Shown piece after piece: positions 30,471 to 41,294 of a DNA stretch of 64,000 nt. The notes under the pieces are model-generated. The model was not told the DNA's origin. It ran no database searches and worked only from the letters and a program-made list of their open reading frames with translations. This DNA comes from Burkholderia pseudomultivorans (GTDB lineage: Bacteria > Pseudomonadota > Gammaproteobacteria > Burkholderiales > Burkholderiaceae). The DNA lies in assembly GCF_902499075.1 (NCBI RefSeq), contig NZ_CABVPP010000025.1, positions 1 to 64,000 on the forward strand, written 5' to 3'. Within the stretch, counting starts at the first letter, position 1, and the number at the start of each line of letters is the position of its first letter. A program made the position numbers and the translations under genes.

Positions 30471-31742
30471 ATGGCGTTCAGCAAGGTATTGGTGGGATGG
30501 ATGGCGGCCTGTGCGCTGTCGGCCGCTCAGGCCGATACGCTGCCGGGCGTCAATGCTGGCGTCAGCCCCGCGAACGGGTCGCTCGCGCGCGCCGAGCGCT
30601 TCGACTATGGCGACTCGGGCCTGCCGCAGGTCGCGGCCAACCTGAACGAGCAGATCGTTCGCATTCCGGCCGACGCGTCGGGCGCCGTGACGCTCGAGGC
30701 GACGCTCTTCAAGCCGGACGGCCCCGGCCCGTTCCCGCTCGTCGTGTTCAACCACGGCAAAAATACCGGCGATCTCCATCTGCAGCCGCGCAGCCGGCCG
30801 CTCGCGTTCGCGCGCGAGTTCGTGCGCCGCGGCTATGCGGTGATCGCGCCGAACCGCCAGGGCTTCGCGGGCTCGGGCGGCACCTATCAGCAGGAAGGCT
30901 GCAACGTCGGCAAGAACGGCCTCGCGCAGGCCGCCGACGTCGATGCGACGATCCGCTACATGTCGCGCCAGCCGTACGTCGATGCGTCGCGCATCGTCGT
31001 CGCCGGCACGTCGCACGGCGGCCTCGTGTCGGTCGCGTACGGCACCGAAGCCGCACCGGGCGTGCGCGGCATCATCAATTTCTCCGGCGGGCTGCGCCAG
31101 GATCTGTGCGACGGCTGGCAGAAGAACCTGGTCGACGCGTTCGACCAGTACGGCGCGCACACGGCCGTGCGCTCGCTGTGGCTGTACGGCGACAACGATT
31201 CGGTGTGGACCCCCGCGCTCGTCGCGCAGATGCACGACGCGTACGTGTCGCACGGCACGCAGGCGCAGTTCGTCGATTTCGGCCGCTACAAGGACGACGC
31301 GCACCGGCTGATCGTCGATCGCGACGGCGTGCCGGTGTGGTGGCCGGCCGTGCATGCGTTCCTCGCGGAGCTGAACCTGCCGACCGCCGTGCGTTATGCG
31401 GTCGCGAACCCGCACGAGCCGAAGGCAACCGGCTACGCGTCGATCGACGCGGTCGACGCGGTGCCGTTCCTCGACGAAGCCGGCCGCGACGGCTATCGCC
31501 GCTTCCTGAGCCAGCATCCGAGCCGCGCGTTCGCGGTGTCGTCGGAAGGCGCGTGGTCGTGGGCCGAAGGCGGCGACGACCCGATGGCGCTCGCGCTCGA
31601 CAACTGCTCGAAGCAGGGCGCCGGCGCGTGCCGGCTGTATGCGGTCAACGACCGCGTCGTGTGGAACGCGAATACGCAAACCGCCGACAACGGCGACGGC
31701 GATACGCGCAGCGCCGATACGCGCGCGCTGGCGTCGCGCTGA
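30471..31742 (+). CDS. secreted alpha/beta hydrolase (dienelactone hydrolase-like)
   Basis: 423 residues. The N-terminal signal peptide (about 1-22, VGWMAACALSAAQA) indicates export. The hydrolase core begins at PFPLVVFNHGKN near 85; the nucleophile elbow is GTSHGG near 180; acid and His are likely in LYGDNDSVWTP and DDAHRL. The C-terminal ~130 residues extend beyond the core and contain a Trp-rich segment and two Cys. Substrate unknown; an esterase or peptidase is equally possible. A small inverted repeat (CGGGTT/AACCCG, 30387-30413) lies upstream. Confidence 0.8.
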   Translation: MAFSKVLVGWMAACALSAAQADTLPGVNAGVSPANGSLARAERFDYGDSGLPQVAANLNEQIVRIPADASGAVTLEATLFKPDGPGPFPLVVFNHGKNTGDLHLQPRSRPLAFAREFVRRGYAVIAPNRQGFAGSGGTYQQEGCNVGKNGLAQAADVDATIRYMSRQPYVDASRIVVAGTSHGGLVSVAYGTEAAPGVRGIINFSGGLRQDLCDGWQKNLVDAFDQYGAHTAVRSLWLYGDNDSVWTPALVAQMHDAYVSHGTQAQFVDFGRYKDDAHRLIVDRDGVPVWWPAVHAFLAELNLPTAVRYAVANPHEPKATGYASIDAVDAVPFLDEAGRDGYRRFLSQHPSRAFAVSSEGAWSWAEGGDDPMALALDNCSKQGAGACRLYAVNDRVVWNANTQTADNGDGDTRSADTRALASR

Positions 31743-32290
31743 CGCACCCCTTTCCTTTTCCGCTTGTTCCCTCCTCTGCGCAGGCGCGCCGACGCATGTG
31801 CCCGTGCCGACGGGCAGCGCCGGCATCACGCTCGTTCGACCGGCGATCCACGGCCTGAATGCGCGATGCGCCATCGCCCTCCCGGCCGGTTCCCATCCGT
31901 TCGCGCCGGAGGCAAGCGCCCGATCTCCACGGCCGGTCGATCGCTCCCCTGCGCCAACCCGCGCGCTGCGCCGCTCATCCTTCCCCGAATTCCACGCGCC
32001 GTCGCCCGCCCCTGCCGACGATTTTTTCCATTGGGGGGTCTCACTCGAACGTCGTCATCTGCGGCGATTTCGTGACATCTGGCGCGTACCGTCCCGAGCG
32101 CCCCCGATCTGCGTCCAACTCCCGTCCGGCAAGGCTTTGCGGCGTTTGTAACCGCTAGTGCAACGTGCCGCGGAACACGCTAATCTCTGCGCGTTTCAGT
32201 GTCCCGCCGGTCGTTCGCCGGCAGGCCGCAGTCCAGCGCGGCGCGCCGCATCCCGATGCCGCGCACCGCCGTTTTACCCCCGGAGTCGCC
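31743..32290. other. 548-bp region before bioA, no gene seen
   Basis: No convincing ORF. The last ~150 bases include TTTGTAACCGCTAGTGCAA (32143-32161) and an AT-richer CGCTAATCTCTG (32178-32189), plausible parts of the bioA promoter. No match to the symmetric E. coli-type BirA operator (TTGTAAACC...GGTTTACAA) is visible, in line with a BirA that lacks a DNA-binding domain. Confidence 0.45.
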
Positions 32291-33633
32291 TTGAGTACGC
32301 CAGCCACCGACGACTGGGTCGCGCGCAGCCTGCGCGCGGTCTGGCATCCCTGCACCCAGATGAAGCACCACGAGCGCCTGCCGCTCGTTCCCGTCGCGCG
32401 CGGCGCGGGCGTATGGCTGTACGACCGCGACGGCCGCCGCTACTTCGACGCGATCAGCTCGTGGTGGGTCAACCTGTTCGGCCATGCGAACCCGGACATC
32501 AACGCGGCGCTGAAGGATCAGCTCGACACGCTCGAGCACGCGATGCTCGCGGGCTGCACGCACGAACCCGCGATCGAGCTCGCCGAGCGGCTGCATGCGC
32601 TGACCGCGAACACGCTCGGCCATGCGTTCTTCGCGTCGGACGGCGCGTCGGCGGTCGAGATCGCGCTGAAGATGAGCTTTCACGCGTGGCGCAACCGCGG
32701 CCGCGCGGACAAGCGCGAGTTCGTGTGCGTCGCGAACAGCTATCACGGCGAGACGATCGGCGCGCTCGGCGTGACCGACGTCGCGCTGTTCAAGGACGCA
32801 TACGATCCGCTAATCCGTCACGCGCACGTGGTCGCGTCGCCGGATGCGCGCGGCGCGCTGCCGGGCGAGACGGCCGCCGACGTCGCGGGCCGCGCGCTCG
32901 CGGACGTGCGGCGCCTGTTCGTCGAACGCGGCGAGCGGATCGCCGCGCTGATCGTCGAGCCGCTGGTGCAGTGCGCGGCCGGCATGGCGATGCACGATCC
33001 GTCGTACGTGCGCGGGCTGCGCGCGCTGTGCGACGAATTCGGCGTGCACCTGATCGCCGACGAGATCGCGGTCGGCTGCGGCCGCAGCGGCACGTTCTTC
33101 GCGTGCGAGCAGGCCGGCGTGTGGCCCGACTTCCTGTGCCTGTCGAAAGGCATCAGCGGCGGCTACCTGCCGCTGTCGCTCGTGCTCACGCGCGACGACG
33201 TGTTCGCGGCGTTCTACGACGACGACACGACGCGCGGCTTCCTGCATTCGCACTCGTACACCGGCAACCCGCTCGCGTGCCGCGCGGCGGTCGCGACGCT
33301 CGACCTGTTCGCACGCGACGACGTGCTCGCAAACAACGCGCGCAAGTCGGCCGCGATGCGCGCGGCGCTGGCTCCGCTCGACGCGCACCCGGACGTGCGC
33401 CACCTGCGCGAGCGCGGCACGCTGTTCGCGTTCGACGTCGCGCTCGACGGCGACGCGGCGCGCGGCTTCTCGCGACGCTTCTTCGAGCGCGCGCTCGAAC
33501 GCGAACTGCTGCTGCGCCCGATCGGCACGACCGTGTACCTGATGCCGCCGTACGTGATGACCGACGACGACATCGCTTGGCTCGCGCAGCGCACGCGCGA
33601 CACGCTCGACGCCACGCTCGCGGAGGTCGCACG

Positions 33634-33637
<4 letters not shown>
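32291..33637 (+). CDS. bioA: adenosylmethionine--8-amino-7-oxononanoate aminotransferase
   Basis: 448 residues from a TTG start (GGAG 6-9 bases upstream); an ATG-initiated alternative is absent and longer frames read into promoter DNA. A class III PLP aminotransferase converting KAPA to DAPA with SAM as amino donor. W-H-P-C-TQMK near 19-26 is the BioA N-terminal signature, and the PLP lysine is Lys286 in [13 protein letters not shown]. It is the first gene of bioAFDB; its stop overlaps the bioF start (ATGA). Confidence 0.93.
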
Positions 33638-34811
<1,174 letters not shown>

Positions 34812-34815
<4 letters not shown>

Positions 34816-35531
34816 CCGCGCCGCTTTCACTGTTCGTCACCGGCACCGACACCGAGATCGGCAAGACCTTCGTCTCGGCCGCGATGCTGCACGGCTTCGC
34901 GCGGCACGGGTTGCGCGCGGCCGCACTGAAACCGGTCGCGGCCGGCGCGTACGAACGCGACGGCGTGTGGCGCAACGAGGACGCCGACCAGCTCGACGCG
35001 GCCGCGAACGTCGTGCTGCCGCCGGCGCTGCGCACGCCGTTCCTGCTGAAGGCGCCGGCCGCGCCGCATATCGTCGCCGCGCACGAAGGCGTGGCGCTCG
35101 ACATCGACACGATCGTCGCGTGCCACCGCGAAGCGCTGACGCGCGCGGACATCGTCGTCGTCGAAGGCGTCGGCGGCTTCCGCGTGCCGCTGAACGACAC
35201 GCAGGACACCGCCGATCTCGCGGTCGCGCTCGGCCTGCCCGTGGTGCTCGTCGTCGGCGTGCGGCTCGGCTGCATCAGCCACGCGCTGCTGACGGCCGAC
35301 GCGATTCGCCAGCGCGGCCTCACGCTCGCCGGCTGGGTCGCGAACCACGTCGATCCGGCCATGTCGTATGCGGACGAGAACGTCGCGACGATCCGCGACT
35401 GGCTCGCGCGCGAACACGGCGCGCCGCTCGTCGGCCGCATCGCGCACCTGAGCCCGGCCGCCCCCGAATCCGCCGCGTCGATGCTCGACATCGACGCGCT
35501 CGTCGACACGCTGCACGCCGCGCAGCGTTGA
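34812..35531 (+). CDS. bioD: dethiobiotin synthetase
   Basis: 239 residues. ATP-dependent carboxylation of DAPA to dethiobiotin. P-loop GTDTEIGKT at 11-19; KPVAAGAYE near 39-47 and the [10 protein letters not shown] switch near 117-126 are all present. ATG overlaps the bioF stop. bioB follows after 46 bases. Confidence 0.94.
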
Positions 35532-35577
35532 CCCCACCGATCCCCCGAATCCATCCAGTCCACGACAGGAAAACGAT

Positions 35578-36597
35578 ATGACCCAAGCCCAGACCGTCGC
35601 CGCGCAACCCGACGCGATTCCCGTGGCCGCTCCGGCGCCGCAGCGCTGGCGCGTCGCCGACGTCGTCGCGCTGTTCGAGCTGCCGTTCAACGACCTGCTC
35701 TTCCGCGCACAGCAGGTGCATCGCGAGCATTTCGATGCGAATGCGGTGCAGCTGTCGACGCTGCTGTCGATCAAGACCGGCGGCTGCGAGGAAGACTGCG
35801 GCTACTGCTCGCAGTCGTCGCACCACGACACGGGCCTGAAGGCCGAGAAGCTGATGGACGTCGACGCGGTGCTCGACGCCGCGCGCGCCGCGAAAGCGAA
35901 CGGCGCGAGCCGCTTCTGCATGGGCGCCGCGTGGCGCAACCCGAAGGAGCGCCACATGCCGGCGCTGACCGAGATGGTGCGCGGCGTGAAGGAACTCGGC
36001 CTCGAGACCTGCATGACGCTCGGCATGCTGGAAGACGAGCAGGCGCAGCAGCTCGCAAGCGCGGGCCTCGACTACTACAACCACAACCTCGACACGTCGC
36101 CGGAGTTCTACGGCCAGGTGATCTCGACGCGCACGTACCAGGATCGCCTCGACACGCTCGACCGCGTGCGCGACGCAGGCATCAACGTATGCTGCGGCGG
36201 CATCATCGGGATGGGCGAGTCGCGCCGCGAGCGCGCGGGCCTGATCTCGCAGCTGGCGAACCTGAACCCGTATCCGGATTCGGTGCCGATCAACAACCTC
36301 GTCGCGATCGAGGGCACGCCGCTCGAAGGCACCGCGCCGCTCGACCCGTTCGAGTTCGTGCGCACGATCGCGGTCGCGCGGATCACGATGCCGAAGGCCG
36401 TCGTGCGCCTGTCGGCCGGCCGCGAGCAGCTCGACGACGGGCTGCAGGCGCTGTGTTTCCTCGCCGGCGCAAACTCGATGTTCTACGGCGACCAGCTGCT
36501 GACGACCAGCAACCCGCAGTCGCAGAAGGACCGCGCGCTGTTCGAGCGCCTCGGCATCCGCGCGAGCGACGCGGACGCGATGTCGGCCGACGCGTAA
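35578..36597 (+). CDS. bioB: biotin synthase
   Basis: 339 residues. A radical SAM enzyme inserting sulfur into dethiobiotin. The SAM-cluster cysteines are C70, C74 and C77 ([13 protein letters not shown]). The family's [12 protein letters not shown] and further auxiliary-cluster residues follow. AGGAAAA precedes the ATG. It is the last gene of bioAFDB and is followed by a strong terminator. Confidence 0.95.
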   Translation: MTQAQTVAAQPDAIPVAAPAPQRWRVADVVALFELPFNDLLFRAQQVHREHFDANAVQLSTLLSIKTGGCEEDCGYCSQSSHHDTGLKAEKLMDVDAVLDAARAAKANGASRFCMGAAWRNPKERHMPALTEMVRGVKELGLETCMTLGMLEDEQAQQLASAGLDYYNHNLDTSPEFYGQVISTRTYQDRLDTLDRVRDAGINVCCGGIIGMGESRRERAGLISQLANLNPYPDSVPINNLVAIEGTPLEGTAPLDPFEFVRTIAVARITMPKAVVRLSAGREQLDDGLQALCFLAGANSMFYGDQLLTTSNPQSQKDRALFERLGIRASDADAMSADA

Positions 36598-36631
36598 GCC
36601 GCCGCGCGTCGCGGATTCGTCCGTCCTCTAA

Positions 36632-36665
36632 ACGAAAAAGCCGGGATCCGTCCCGGCTTTTTCGT
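36632..36665. terminator. bidirectional terminator between bioB and the LysR gene
   Basis: A 15-bp arm (36632-36646, ACGAAAAAGCCGGGA) mirrors 36651-36665, with loop TCCG. It gives a GC hairpin followed by TTTTTCGT on both strands, serving bioB and the converging LysR gene. Confidence 0.92.
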
Positions 36666-36702
36666 TGCCGTCCGGCTCGCGCGCACCGGCACGGTGCCGC
36701 GC

Positions 36703-37620
36703 TCACGCGCCGCCGCCGACCGCCCTCGGCTCCATGAAGGTGTGCCGGAAATAATCGCGCACCGCGTGCATCGCGGGGCTCAGCTCGATATTCTTGCGCC
36801 ATGCGAGGCCGACGCTCATCGGCGGCACCGGGTCGCGCAGCACGATCGTCTCGATGCGCCGCCCTTCGAGCGACCACGGCCGATACACCATGTCGGACAG
36901 CACCGCGACGCCGGTGCCGTTCGCGACCATGCTGCGCACGGCCTCGACCGACGAGGTGCGCAGGATCACGTTCGGCCGGTACGGCGTCTCGTTCCAGTAG
37001 CGCATCGCCGTCTGCCCGGCCTCGTCCACCGTCAGCATCACGAACGGTTCGCGCGCGACCTCGGCGAACGTCACGCTCTCGCGCCTGAGCAGCGGATGAT
37101 GCGCGCCGACCCACAGCCGGCGCACCGAATGGATCACCGGCTCCAGCACGAGTTCGGGGTTCGACACGTTCGACGTCAGCAGCACGGCCATGTCGTAGCG
37201 GCCCGCGATCAGCCCTTCCTCGATCGATTCGCGGTTCAGCTCGTGCAGATGGATCGTCAGCCGCGGATACAGCGTGTTCAGGCGCAGCACGTGATGCGGC
37301 AGGAAGTAGCCGAGCACCGTGTAGCTCGCGGCGATCGCCAGCGTGCCCGTCAGCGTGCTTTCGAGGTTCGGGATCCGCATCGCCTCGTCGACCGACGACA
37401 GGATCGCGTACGCATGATTCAGGAAGCGCCGCCCCGTATCGGTCAGCGTGACGCCTGCCGACGTGCGCAGGAACAGCTGCGTGCCGAGGCTGTCCTCCAG
37501 CTCCTTGATCGCGCTCGTCACCGCGGACTGCGAGATCGTCAGCTGGATCGCGGCCTGCGAGATCTGGCCGAGTTCGGCGGTCGCGACGAAGTACTTGAGC
37601 TGTCTGAGGGTCAGGGCCAT
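36703..37620 (-). CDS. LysR-family regulator of the pxp operon (putative)
   Basis: 305 residues. N-terminal winged HTH (about 1-62: LRQLKYFVATAELGQISQAA...ISQSAVTSAIKELEDSLG), then the two-lobed periplasmic-binding-like effector domain to the C-terminus. It is divergent from pxpA, with two AT-rich dyads in the 258-bp gap, the classic arrangement for a LysR activator of the adjacent operon. Confidence 0.88.
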   Translation of the reverse strand: MALTLRQLKYFVATAELGQISQAAIQLTISQSAVTSAIKELEDSLGTQLFLRTSAGVTLTDTGRRFLNHAYAILSSVDEAMRIPNLESTLTGTLAIAASYTVLGYFLPHHVLRLNTLYPRLTIHLHELNRESIEEGLIAGRYDMAVLLTSNVSNPELVLEPVIHSVRRLWVGAHHPLLRRESVTFAEVAREPFVMLTVDEAGQTAMRYWNETPYRPNVILRTSSVEAVRSMVANGTGVAVLSDMVYRPWSLEGRRIETIVLRDPVPPMSVGLAWRKNIELSPAMHAVRDYFRHTFMEPRAVGGGA

Positions 37621-37743
37621 GGTCGACGGAAAACTGATGGAGGCGCGATAAACATCATATCAACCGTGCCGCGACGCTGAGCCGGCTTTCGTGAAAACCC
37701 TGCCGTCCCTGCTTCAGCAGCCCTGGCGGGCCGTTTTCGGCGA

Positions 37744-37788
37744 TATCGAAAAAATCGATACCCTGGCATATAAAAATAGAACTATTTT
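37744..37788. promoter_or_regulatory. two AT-rich dyads, probable LysR operators / pxp promoter
   Basis: TATCGA-AAAAA-TCGATA (37744-37760) and AAAATAG-AA-CTATTTT (37773-37788) lie 29 bp apart start to start, 90-135 bases before pxpA. The AT-rich stretch is unusual for this genome. Placement suits a LysR recognition site plus an activation site overlapping a promoter; which is which cannot be told. Confidence 0.55.
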
Positions 37789-37878
37789 GACTCGCCCCAC
37801 GCGGCTAACCTCGCTTCAACACGGTTTCGACACGCGCACCGACGCCGGCGAACCGGAGAACCTGGAGGAACACACCGT

Positions 37879-38661
37879 ATGAGGAAGCACAGCGTCGACC
37901 TGAATTCCGACATGGGCGAAGGCTTCGGCCCGTGGACGATCGGCGACGGCGTCGACGAGCAGATCATGCCGCTGATCAGCTCGGCGAACATCGCCACCGG
38001 CTTTCATGCCGGCGACCCGAACATCATGGCGCGCACGGTGCAGCTCGCGCGCGACGCCGGCGTCGGCATCGGCGCGCACCCGGGCTTTCGCGACCTGGTC
38101 GGCTTCGGCCGCCGCACGATCGCCGAATCGCCGCAGGCGCTCGTCAACGACATCGTGTATCAGCTCGGCGCGCTGCGCGAGTTCGCGCGGCTGAACGGCG
38201 TGAGCCTGCAGCACGTGAAGCCGCACGGCGCGCTGTACATGCACGCGGCCGCCAGCGAGACGTTCTCGCGGCTGCTGATCGAGACGCTGCAGCGCATCGA
38301 TCCGGGCCTGTTGCTGTACTGCATGGAAGCGTCGGCCACCTGCCGCGTCGCCGCCGAATACGACCAGCCGGTGGTGCGCGAGTTTTATGCGGACCGCGAC
38401 TACGACCGCAGCGGCTCGATCGTGTTTACGCGCCGCGTCGGCCGGCTCGACCCGCGCCAGGTCGCCGACAAGGTGCTGCGTGCGTGCATCGACGGCAAGG
38501 TACGCACGGTCGACGGCGACGACATCGACATCGATTTCGATTCGGTCTGCATCCACAGCGACACGCCGGGCGCGCTCGCGCTCGTGCGCGAAACGCGCGA
38601 CGCGCTGACCCGCGAAGGCATCCGCACCGCCGGCCCGCAGCCGCTCGCCGCGCAACACTGA
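37879..38661 (+). CDS. pxpA: 5-oxoprolinase subunit PxpA (LamB/YcsF family)
   Basis: 260 residues. LamB/YcsF fold, starting with the signature [14 protein letters not shown]. Next come [12 protein letters not shown] near 35 and [12 protein letters not shown] near 112, which carry likely metal or substrate residues. In characterised bacteria PxpABC together hydrolyse 5-oxoproline to glutamate with ATP. GGAGGA precedes the start. It is the first gene of a six-gene co-directional run with short gaps or overlaps through pxpC. Confidence 0.9.
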   Translation: MRKHSVDLNSDMGEGFGPWTIGDGVDEQIMPLISSANIATGFHAGDPNIMARTVQLARDAGVGIGAHPGFRDLVGFGRRTIAESPQALVNDIVYQLGALREFARLNGVSLQHVKPHGALYMHAAASETFSRLLIETLQRIDPGLLLYCMEASATCRVAAEYDQPVVREFYADRDYDRSGSIVFTRRVGRLDPRQVADKVLRACIDGKVRTVDGDDIDIDFDSVCIHSDTPGALALVRETRDALTREGIRTAGPQPLAAQH

Positions 38662-38678
38662 TTCAAGGAGACAAAAAG

Positions 38679-38921
38679 ATGGCATTGCACGACATCGTCA
38701 GCCCGCTGCCGGGCACCTTCTACCGGCGCCCGGCGCCCGATGCGGACTACTACGTCGCGCTCGATGCGACGGTGGCCGCCGGCGCCGTGGTCGGCCTCGT
38801 CGAAGTGATGAAGCAGTTCACCGAGATCGAGGCCGAGGTGCCGGGGCGCGTTGTCGAGCTGCTCGTCGAGGACGGCGAGCCGGTCGACGCGGGACAGGTG
38901 CTGATGCGGATCGAGGGGTGA
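38679..38921 (+). CDS. small biotin carboxyl carrier protein
   Basis: 80 residues, a single biotinyl/lipoyl domain with no N-terminal extension. The biotin-accepting lysine is Lys45 in VEVMKQF, where most carriers read AMKM; the Val and Gln neighbours are unusual but a central MK is kept. AAGGAG stands before the ATG, 17 bases after pxpA. It is followed after 4 bases by the biotin carboxylase, its presumed partner; BirA (799) would modify it. Confidence 0.88.
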   Translation: MALHDIVSPLPGTFYRRPAPDADYYVALDATVAAGAVVGLVEVMKQFTEIEAEVPGRVVELLVEDGEPVDAGQVLMRIEG

Positions 38922-38925
38922 TGCG

Positions 38926-40422
38926 ATGAATCCGGCAACCTCCTGCGACGCGTTCTATCGCCCGTCGCGCATCCGCACCGTGCTGGTCGCGAACCGCGGC
39001 GAAATCGCGGTGCGCGTGATTCGCGCCGCGCACGAGCTCGGGATGCGCGCAGTCGCCGTGGTCAGCGATGCGGACCGCGACAGCCTCGCCGCCCGCATGG
39101 CCGATGAAGCGATCCACATCGGCTCGTCGCATGCGGCGAAGAGCTACCTGAATCCCGCCGCGATCCTCGATGCCGCGCGGCAATGCGGCGCGGACGCGAT
39201 CCATCCCGGCTACGGCTTCCTGTCCGAGAACGCCGCATTCGCCGCGCAGGTCGAAGCGGCCGGCCTGATCTTCGTCGGCCCGGACGCGCGGGTGATCGCG
39301 ACGATGGGCGACAAGGCGCGCGCCCGCGACACCGCGCGGCGCGCCAACGTGCCGACCGTGCCGGGCAGCGACGGCGTCGTGCAGTCGCTCGACGCCGCGC
39401 GCGAGGTGGCGGCGCGCATCGGCTATCCGGTCATGATCAAGGCGGCCGCGGGCGGCGGCGGGCGCGGCATCCGCGTCGCGCACGACGCCGCGCAGCTCGA
39501 CGCCGAGCTGCCGCTCGCGCAGCGCGAGGCGCAGGCCGCGTTCGGCGACGGCGGCGTCTATCTGGAGCGCTTCATCGCGCGCGCGCGGCACATCGAAGTG
39601 CAGGTGCTCGGCGACGGGCGCGACGTGGTCCATCTGTTCGAACGCGAATGCTCGCTGCAGCGCCGCCGCCAGAAGATCCTCGAGGAAGCGCCGTCGCCGT
39701 CGCTGACGCCGGCGCTGCGCGCCGAGCTGTGCGCATCGGCGACGCGTCTCGCGCGCGAAGTCGGCTATCGCAGTGCGGGCACGCTCGAATACCTGTTCGA
39801 CGACGCGCGCGGCGAGTTCTACTTCATCGAGATGAACACGCGCATCCAGGTCGAGCATCCCGTGACCGAAGCGATCACCGGCATCGACCTCGTGCGCGAA
39901 ACGCTGCGCATCGCCGACGGCGAGCCGCTGCGCTTCGCGCAGCAGGACATCGCGATGCGCGGCGCGGCGCTCGAATGCCGGATCAATGCGGAAGACCCGC
40001 TGCACGACTTCCGCCCGAATCCCGGCCGGATCGACGCGCTCGTGTGGCCGACCGGCCCCGGCGTGCGCGTCGACTCGCTGCTCTATCCGGGCTACGTCGT
40101 GCCGCCGTTCTACGACTCGCTGCTCGCGAAGCTGATCGTGCACGACGAGAGCCGTGCGGCGGCGCTGCAGCGTCTGTCGCGCGCGCTCGGCGAACTGCAG
40201 GTCGACGGCATGAAGACCACCGCGCCGCTGCACGCCGCGCTGCTCGCCGACGCCGACGTCCGCGCCGGCCGCTATCACACCAATTTCCTCGAGGCGTGGA
40301 TGCCGCGATGGCGTGCGGCGCTCGACGCTGCGGCTGTCGCGGCGAGCCGGTCCGCACCCGCCTCCGGATCCGAATCAGCAAACGCAAACGCAGACGCGAC
40401 GCGCGTCGGGGAGGCGCTGTGA
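38926..40422 (+). CDS. biotin carboxylase (AccC-like)
   Basis: 498 residues. N-terminal pre-ATP-grasp domain (NRGEIAVRVIRAAHELG near 22-38), ATP-grasp with GGGGRGIR near 179-186, and the catalytic EMNTRIQVEHPVTEAITGIDLV near 304-325, then the C-terminal domain. It carboxylates biotin on the carrier using ATP and bicarbonate. Its place between pxpA/carrier and pxpB/pxpC suggests a dedicated carboxylase rather than the fatty-acid AccC. The last ~35 residues are Ala/Ser-rich. Stop overlaps the pxpB GTG. Confidence 0.9.
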   Translation: MNPATSCDAFYRPSRIRTVLVANRGEIAVRVIRAAHELGMRAVAVVSDADRDSLAARMADEAIHIGSSHAAKSYLNPAAILDAARQCGADAIHPGYGFLSENAAFAAQVEAAGLIFVGPDARVIATMGDKARARDTARRANVPTVPGSDGVVQSLDAAREVAARIGYPVMIKAAAGGGGRGIRVAHDAAQLDAELPLAQREAQAAFGDGGVYLERFIARARHIEVQVLGDGRDVVHLFERECSLQRRRQKILEEAPSPSLTPALRAELCASATRLAREVGYRSAGTLEYLFDDARGEFYFIEMNTRIQVEHPVTEAITGIDLVRETLRIADGEPLRFAQQDIAMRGAALECRINAEDPLHDFRPNPGRIDALVWPTGPGVRVDSLLYPGYVVPPFYDSLLAKLIVHDESRAAALQRLSRALGELQVDGMKTTAPLHAALLADADVRAGRYHTNFLEAWMPRWRAALDAAAVAASRSAPASGSESANANADATRVGEAL

Positions 40423-41294
40423 CGACCCGCTATACGTTCGGCGGCGACGAGTTCGTGTTCGTCGAGATCAGCGAAGCGATGTCGCTCGACGCCTTCTTCA
40501 AGGGCACCGCGATCACGCGCGAGCTGCAGCGCCGCGCGGTGCCCGGCATCACCGAGATCTGCCCGGCCAACGCGTCCTACCAGGTGCGCTACGACCCGGA
40601 CACGCTCGCGCCCGACGCGCTGGTCGCGCTGCTGAAGTCGATCGAGGCCGACGTCGGCGAAGCGTCGCTCGAGCTCGACACGCGCATCGTCGAGGTGCCG
40701 GTGCTCTACAACGATCCGTGGACGCACGAGACGATGATGCGGTTCCGCGAGCGCCATCAGGATCCGTCGTCGACCGATCTCGAATACGCGGCGCGCATCA
40801 ACGGCAAGCGCGACGTCGACGACTTCATCGCCGCGCATTCGGGCGCGCCGTGGTTCGTGTCGATGGTCGGCTTCGTCGCGGGCCTGCCGTTCATGTACCA
40901 GATGGTCGAGCGCGAACGCCAGCTCGAAGTGCCGAAATACCTGCGGCCGCGCACCGACACGCCGAAGCTGACGGTCGGCCACGGCGGCTGCTTCGGCTGT
41001 ATCTACTCGGTGCGCGGCGCGGGCGGCTACCAGATGTTCGGCGTGACGCCGGCGCCGATCTTCGATCCCGAACAGCGGCTCGACTATCTGCGCGACTTCA
41101 TGGTGTTCTTCCGCCCCGGCGACATCGTGAAGTTCCAGCCGATCGATCGCGCCGCGTACGACGCGGCCGTCGCGGCCGTCGAAGCCGGCACGTTCTCGCT
41201 GCGCGTGCGCCCCGTGAAATTCTCGCTCGACGCGTTCCGGCGCGATCCCGATGCGTACAACCGTTCTCTCGTCGAGGTGCTGCATGCAAGCTGA
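40419..41294 (+). CDS. pxpB: 5-oxoprolinase subunit PxpB (KipI family)
   Basis: 291 residues from a GTG start overlapping the upstream stop (GTGA). The KipI/allophanate-hydrolase subunit-1 (AHS1) fold includes EIPVLYNDPW-like (VEVPVLYNDPW near 88), the GFVAGLPFMYQM segment near 150 and GGCFGCIYSVRGAGGYQMFG near 192. It is longer than usual PxpB (~220 residues), with an extra N-terminal portion. AHS1 also forms half of the urea-carboxylase carboxyltransferase domain. Overlaps pxpC by 11 bases. Confidence 0.88.
   Translation: MTTRYTFGGDEFVFVEISEAMSLDAFFKGTAITRELQRRAVPGITEICPANASYQVRYDPDTLAPDALVALLKSIEADVGEASLELDTRIVEVPVLYNDPWTHETMMRFRERHQDPSSTDLEYAARINGKRDVDDFIAAHSGAPWFVSMVGFVAGLPFMYQMVERERQLEVPKYLRPRTDTPKLTVGHGGCFGCIYSVRGAGGYQMFGVTPAPIFDPEQRLDYLRDFMVFFRPGDIVKFQPIDRAAYDAAVAAVEAGTFSLRVRPVKFSLDAFRRDPDAYNRSLVEVLHAS

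Noticed and set aside
32100-32290. E. coli-type BirA operator before bioA
   Set aside because: TTTGTAACCGC half-resembles it, but there is no matching inverted half and BirA lacks a DNA-binding domain.
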